NCBI GenBank assembly: GCA_038248505.1
Contig: JBBRXJ010000048.1
Span: 1-27,250, forward strand
Reading direction: 5' to 3'
DNA length: 27,250 bases
Source: JBBRXJ01 sp038248505
GTDB lineage: Bacteria > Bacteroidota > Bacteroidia > Bacteroidales > JBBRXJ01
The stretch's first letter is position 1. Every line of letters starts with the position of its first letter. The translations under genes were made by a program, and so were the position numbers. The notes beneath the pieces are model-generated. The model worked only from the letters and a program-made list of their open reading frames with translations. It did no database searches and was not told where the DNA came from. This document shows, in pieces, positions 23,697 to 27,250 of this stretch.

Positions 23697-24764
23697 TTAT
23701 TTGCTTTTATCGAAACCGATGTTTAAAGAGAAGATATGTGAATATGGCGTTAACGAATGATCGCCAACATCGCTCATAGCATAGTCTATATCGAAGTACA
23801 AGAAATGGATACCAACACCTATACTCGGTAAAAAACTATAATAGTCCTTATCAAGATCGGTTGTTTTTTGAATATTTGAAATGCCAGCGCGTACATAAAC
23901 TTTTTTATCATAATCAAATTGCAAACCCATATGTGGTGAGGCGCTTGCAAAATTGCTGCGTATCAGTTCATGACGTTTACCATCAAAAAAGATATCAAAA
24001 TCGACTTCTGGCAATAATGAGAATTTTTGATGTATGGGGAAACTTCTTGATACTCCAAGTATTAATTGTGGAGTAGTAACTTCCAAGGCATTGTCAGGCA
24101 TAGTATTTTCTGTTGCAGCAAATATTCCAGAAAGCAGTTCTTCATTAAAATTCCATGCATTAAAAGTTCCAGTGATATCTTTTCCAACTGCACCAAACAT
24201 CCAATTTTTGTGCTGGTATCGCATGGCCGCATCGAGTCCGAAGCCCCAAGAGTCTGCAAATTCGCCAATTATGCGACGAATAATTTTCATATTAGCACCA
24301 AAGCTCAACCCTTTTATGGGCGTTTTCTGTGCATACGAGCCAATAAAAGCATAGTCAACCGCGCCAAAGTAGCTTATTCGATTGTAATCAAGGTTTCCAT
24401 TAGCATCATAAAGTTCAAGGGTATTCTGAATATCATCAATACCAAAGCGTATGACGGTTATGGCAAGTGCGCTATTACTATCAGCTTTTACAGCAGCAGC
24501 AGCATAATCGTATTGGGCCATGCCGCTATAATAGTCGCTGTGCATGATTCCAAGTTGAATGTCTTTACTTAATTCGGTTAGTGCAGCTGGATTCCAATAG
24601 GCAGAAGTGACATCAGCTCCATTAGCGATAACACTTCGAGACATACCGCTGGCACGAGCGCCAACTCCAATGTTTAAGAAGTCATTGCTATATTTCACTT
24701 GTGCTGCAAGCGAAAATGGCAAAATGGCCAGTATGAGACTAATATGTGATTTGAATTTCATCAT
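23697..24764 (-). CDS. PorV/PorQ family outer-membrane protein
   Basis: Outer-membrane beta-barrel of 355 residues of the PorV/PorQ family, related to proteins of type IX secretion. The signal peptide (1-21) ends LAA before Q22, so Gln is again the predicted first mature residue. FLNIGVGARASGMSRSVIANGADVTSAYWNPAAL (30-63) is the family N-terminus, with the NPAAL turn, and barrel strands alternate to the C-terminus. It lacks the extra features I would need to call it PorV itself. In many Bacteroidota such paralogues sit apart from the main por genes, as here. Two adjacent ATG codons (24764, 24761) are possible starts. It is divergent from pssA, each gene having its own -7 box. Confidence 0.8.
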   Translation of the reverse strand: MMKFKSHISLILAILPFSLAAQVKYSNDFLNIGVGARASGMSRSVIANGADVTSAYWNPAALTELSKDIQLGIMHSDYYSGMAQYDYAAAAVKADSNSALAITVIRFGIDDIQNTLELYDANGNLDYNRISYFGAVDYAFIGSYAQKTPIKGLSFGANMKIIRRIIGEFADSWGFGLDAAMRYQHKNWMFGAVGKDITGTFNAWNFNEELLSGIFAATENTMPDNALEVTTPQLILGVSRSFPIHQKFSLLPEVDFDIFFDGKRHELIRSNFASASPHMGLQFDYDKKVYVRAGISNIQKTTDLDKDYYSFLPSIGVGIHFLYFDIDYAMSDVGDHSLTPYSHIFSLNIGFDKSK

Positions 24765-24775
24765 ATAATTGCACT

Positions 24776-24783
24776 CAAAAATA
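24776..24783 (-). promoter_or_regulatory. -7 promoter element of the PorV/PorQ-family gene
   Basis: The minus strand reads TATTTTTG, an exact TAnnTTTG, 12 bases before the ATG at 24764, implying an almost leaderless transcript. Confidence 0.45.
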
Positions 24784-24819
24784 TTAAGATTTGGGCAAGA
24801 AAAACCATTTAATTAAACT

Positions 24820-24827
24820 TACTTTTG
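24820..24827 (+). promoter_or_regulatory. -7 promoter element of pssA
   Basis: TACTTTTG is an exact TAnnTTTG, 41 bases before the pssA ATG. TTTG at 24790-24793 is a possible -33 box, but its spacing of 26 is longer than usual. Confidence 0.5.
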
Positions 24828-24868
24828 TAAAAAATTATTGTTAAACATTAATCTTTTATCATAAAACA

Positions 24869-25609
24869 ATGAGAAAACATGCTGCAAATATTGTAACTAG
24901 CTTAAATTTAGCGGCTGGTTGCGTAGGTATTATTTTAGCTTCAGATGGCTTAATAGGTCTTGCTTATCTTATGGTTTTATTTGCGGCATTATTCGATTTT
25001 GCTGATGGTTTTGTTGCAAGAGCGCTTGGTACCACTTCTGAATTCGGGAAAATACTTGATTCTTTGGCTGATTTCCTTAGTTTTGGTATTTTGCCCTCAA
25101 TGATGCTTTATAAAGTAATGCAGCAGCTAATTACATATAGTTCACCAATTTGGGGTATTGAGCACGGAAGCCTTTGGGCTATCTTGCTTGCAGGCAGTAG
25201 TTTTTTTATTGCTATCTTCTCAGCATTAAGGTTAGCTAAATTTCATGTTGATACGCGTCAAACATCATCATTTAGGGGATTGGCAACACCCGCCAATGCC
25301 TTGCTTATTGCTTCAACATTAAATTTTGCCTTTTATTCGCCGGAAGTGCCTGCACTTCTTTACGATATTCGATTTTATCTTTTATTGATAGTAATTTCTA
25401 GTTTCCTTATGATTTCTGAAATACCGATGTTTAGTTTAAAAATTAAAAGCTATTCCTTAAAAGACAATATTGACAGATATATTTTTCTTTTTGTTTCAAT
25501 CATAATTTTATCATTCGCTGGTAAGAATGCTGTTCCATTAATTATTGCTTTTTACATTGTTCTCAATATTACGTTAGCTGGGATTGCTGCTGTTAAAGGG
25601 AAAAAGTGA
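24869..25609 (+). CDS. pssA: CDP-diacylglycerol--serine O-phosphatidyltransferase
   Basis: Inner-membrane enzyme of 246 residues that joins CDP-diacylglycerol and serine to give phosphatidylserine, the precursor of phosphatidylethanolamine. The CDP-alcohol phosphotransferase signature is complete: D46-G47, A50-R51, G60, D64 and D68 in the order DG-x2-AR-x8-G-x3-D-x3-D. Hydrophobic segments near 10-24, 29-44, 92-110, 137-150, 165-182, 200-213 and 217-240 fit the family's membrane topology. It is transcribed alone, divergent from the PorV-like gene. It uses CTP-derived lipid, but no gene for the decarboxylase is in the window. The downstream convergent MFS gene also has a phospholipid link. Confidence 0.93.
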   Translation: MRKHAANIVTSLNLAAGCVGIILASDGLIGLAYLMVLFAALFDFADGFVARALGTTSEFGKILDSLADFLSFGILPSMMLYKVMQQLITYSSPIWGIEHGSLWAILLAGSSFFIAIFSALRLAKFHVDTRQTSSFRGLATPANALLIASTLNFAFYSPEVPALLYDIRFYLLLIVISSFLMISEIPMFSLKIKSYSLKDNIDRYIFLFVSIIILSFAGKNAVPLIIAFYIVLNITLAGIAAVKGKK

Positions 25610-25669
25610 AGAGTGATCCGCCACGGCGAGAATGATGTTTAGTGGCAACGTGAAATTAATTAGCAAGTG

Positions 25670-26893
25670 TTATTTCACAAAAATATTTTTAAATCGTTGC
25701 CAATCGCCAGGAATATATACTGCGCTTATTATGCTTACAATGGCTGCTAAAGCTGCAGTTACGTAAAAAACGCCTTGGGTTCCAAAATGTGGTTCAGTAA
25801 TATAAAATATTCCGGAGGAAACAAAAATAAATATAAAGTCCATTAAATTATTAAAGGCAATCATTTCTCCTAATACGCGACCTTCTACTTTGTCTTGAAT
25901 CCATGAGCTTAATGGAACTTTATAAAAACCCGATGAAAATGCTGCGATAAAAATGAATGCTGAGAAAAGGTATCCCTTGGGTTCTATAATTGCAATGAGT
26001 GCTATGCTTATGGTTAATCCTATTCCGCCTATTGTTACTAATCCTAGTTCAACCTGCTTGTGCGAAACAATTCCTGCAATGTAACATCCTAAACCAATTC
26101 CTATTGCTGTAATTGCCATTACTATTCCTGTTTGTGTATTGGTCATATTTAGTACGTGCGGACAATGACTAATTATATTCATTTGCAACAGTGAGGCAAT
26201 GAGCCAAAATGACGATACGCTGAGAATTACAATGGTAAGTGATTTTATTTTTGCAGCACGTTGAAATGATTGTTTCACAAAAGTTATTGGGTTTAAACTA
26301 TCACCTTGTGCATCTTCTATCGCATCTTCTTTTACTTTTATTACTAATGGCAATACATAACCAATTATTGCAACTCCTATCATTATTGAGAAAACAAGGC
26401 TATGGGTATAATGATCGGAAATTAGCGAAGCACAAATAGTTGCAGAAAGAACGGCAAGAAAAATAAACATCTCCATAGTTCCAGTGCCAAAAGAAATTCC
26501 TTCATGACCGCCTATATCACGTATCAGACTGTATTTTGCAGGGGAGTAAATGGCGCTTTGAAAACCCATTAAAAATATGGCTAATAATACAATCCAAAGC
26601 GATTGAGTTAAGAAACCAACACATGCCAAAAGCATGATAGGAATCTCCGTAAACTTAAGCCAAACAAGAATATTGCGTTTTGAGTACATGCGACACATGC
26701 GTCCAGCAAGTGGTGAAAAAAGAATATAGGGTATGACCAACATAGCAGATGCCAATGCGATGAGTCGTGAACCATATTGTTCTGCTATCCAATGAATACT
26801 AATGAAGCAGGCCAAGTTTTTCAGAAAATTATCATTGAATGCACCAAAGAAATTAGCACCAAAGAGACCTAGCCAGTTACGTCTTTTATTCAT
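25670..26893 (-). CDS. MFS transporter, LplT-like
   Basis: Major facilitator superfamily protein of 407 residues with about 11-12 membrane segments. The first segment contains FGANFFGAFNDNFLKN (11-26), the hallmark of the lysophospholipid transporter LplT and its relatives, which flip lysophospholipids inward for reacylation. SPLAGRMCRMYSKRNIL (60-76) is the loop 2-3 MFS signature, and SPAKYSLIRDI (116-126) is also typical of the LplT group. The acyltransferase partner (Aas) is not fused to it, as it is in some bacteria, and is not in the window. The gene has an exact -7 box 73 bases upstream. Transport of lysophospholipid is inferred from the family; another substrate remains possible. Confidence 0.82.
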   Translation of the reverse strand: MNKRRNWLGLFGANFFGAFNDNFLKNLACFISIHWIAEQYGSRLIALASAMLVIPYILFSPLAGRMCRMYSKRNILVWLKFTEIPIMLLACVGFLTQSLWIVLLAIFLMGFQSAIYSPAKYSLIRDIGGHEGISFGTGTMEMFIFLAVLSATICASLISDHYTHSLVFSIMIGVAIIGYVLPLVIKVKEDAIEDAQGDSLNPITFVKQSFQRAAKIKSLTIVILSVSSFWLIASLLQMNIISHCPHVLNMTNTQTGIVMAITAIGIGLGCYIAGIVSHKQVELGLVTIGGIGLTISIALIAIIEPKGYLFSAFIFIAAFSSGFYKVPLSSWIQDKVEGRVLGEMIAFNNLMDFIFIFVSSGIFYITEPHFGTQGVFYVTAALAAIVSIISAVYIPGDWQRFKNIFVK

Positions 26894-26965
26894 TGTTGTA
26901 TTCTGCTTTTTTAGATTGAATTTGTTTGTTATATTTCAAATTATATTTTAAATAAAAGATAAAAC

Positions 26966-26973
26966 CAAAGATA
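26966..26973 (-). promoter_or_regulatory. -7 promoter element of the MFS gene
   Basis: The minus strand reads TATCTTTG, an exact TAnnTTTG, 73 bases before the ATG at 26893. Confidence 0.4.
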
Positions 26974-27109
26974 AATAATTTGAATTTAAATCATACTGTG
27001 GTATGCTTATAATACAAATAGTTTAAAACAATTTGACAGTTGAATGATACCAAATAAATGTTTATACTGACAGCTCTGTATTTTAAAAAAAAATATTGTA
27101 ACAATATTT

Positions 27110-27250
27110 GAGACCGTTGCAAAAAGCCCCCTAACGTTCCAGTTTTTTTTAGGAGTTTTATTTTGATTATTTTTGATATTTCAGTAAAAAAACAACCACA
27201 TATCTTTAGTTTTTTAACCTTTACAAGGTTATTTTTGCCTTTTTCTAGGC
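27110..27250. mobile_element. Possible terminal part of an insertion sequence
   Basis: GAGACCGTTGCAAAAAGCC at 27110 resembles terminal inverted repeats (GAGACCnTTGCAAAA type) that I associate with DDE insertion sequences in Bacteroidota and other phyla. It begins directly after the palindrome AAATATTGT-A-ACAATATTT (27091-27109). The element would continue past the window edge, so neither transposase nor the second end can be seen, and the family is not certain. Confidence 0.3.

Larger units (their letters stand above)
26894..27250. other. Right-edge spacer
   Basis: These 357 bases have no convincing gene. Besides the MFS promoter they hold a near-perfect palindrome (27091-27109) that abuts a possible mobile-element end (27110 onward). 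A minus-strand frame is open from the edge to about 26991, but its low-complexity composition does not look like protein. Confidence 0.55.

Noticed and set aside
24034..24572. Overlapping open frames of 106 and 168 codons on the plus strand
   Set aside because: They lie wholly inside the PorV/PorQ-family gene on the other strand, have no upstream signals and do not resemble proteins.
1..27250. CRISPR array, tRNA or rRNA genes, toxin-antitoxin or defence system
   Set aside because: No regularly spaced repeats, cloverleaf-like or rRNA sequences, or known defence gene families were recognised. The gene content is ordinary chromosomal.

Overview
This 27 kb window is AT-rich chromosomal DNA of a member of the Bacteroidota. 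The assignment rests on a PorQ-type and a PorV/PorQ-type outer-membrane protein of type IX secretion (T9SS), a secreted protein with a T9SS C-terminal sorting domain, and the Bacteroidota -7 promoter element TAnnTTTG in front of at least ten genes. The genus cannot be fixed from the sequence. No tRNA, rRNA, CRISPR array or complete insertion sequence was seen.

Layout. 1-1232: the end of an unrecognised gene, a minus-strand terminator, a pair of small REP-like hairpins and a DedA-family membrane protein (minus). 1635-5487: a decayed LpxH-like phosphoesterase, a MurG-like glycosyltransferase, and the overlapping pair porQ-cmk (plus). 5501-6187: a sirtuin without the zinc-ribbon cysteines (minus). 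6540-8953: dnaG and a small lipoprotein (plus). 8996-11611: a carotenoid-type desaturase and a heptose-7-phosphate kinase (minus). 11800-12882: a T9SS cargo protein with a clear terminator. 12883-13283: a repeat-rich spacer. 13284-14867: nadB. 14987-15979: dusB (minus). 16045-18552: a CPBP protease and a polytopic membrane protein (plus). 18625-20061: an FAD oxidoreductase (minus). 20299-21927: a heavily decayed GT39-like membrane glycosyltransferase pseudogene. 21954-23450: a glutaminyl cyclotransferase lipoprotein and a HAD-like protein (minus). 23697-24764: a PorV/PorQ-family protein (minus), divergent from pssA (24869-25609). 25670-26893: an LplT-like MFS transporter (minus). The right edge may carry the end of a mobile element.

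The genes are mostly housekeeping (replication priming, NAD and CMP metabolism, tRNA modification, phospholipid synthesis) mixed with envelope and secretion functions. The most coherent story is export. All three predicted signal-peptidase-I substrates in the window have glutamine as the predicted first mature residue, and the window also encodes a surface-type glutaminyl cyclotransferase that could cap such ends as pyroglutamate. The second theme is decay of envelope-glycan genes: two pseudogenes, both with several independent lesions, sit among intact genes. The third is a set of short intergenic motifs and GC-rich palindromes that no gene explains. I found no convincing undescribed multi-gene system.
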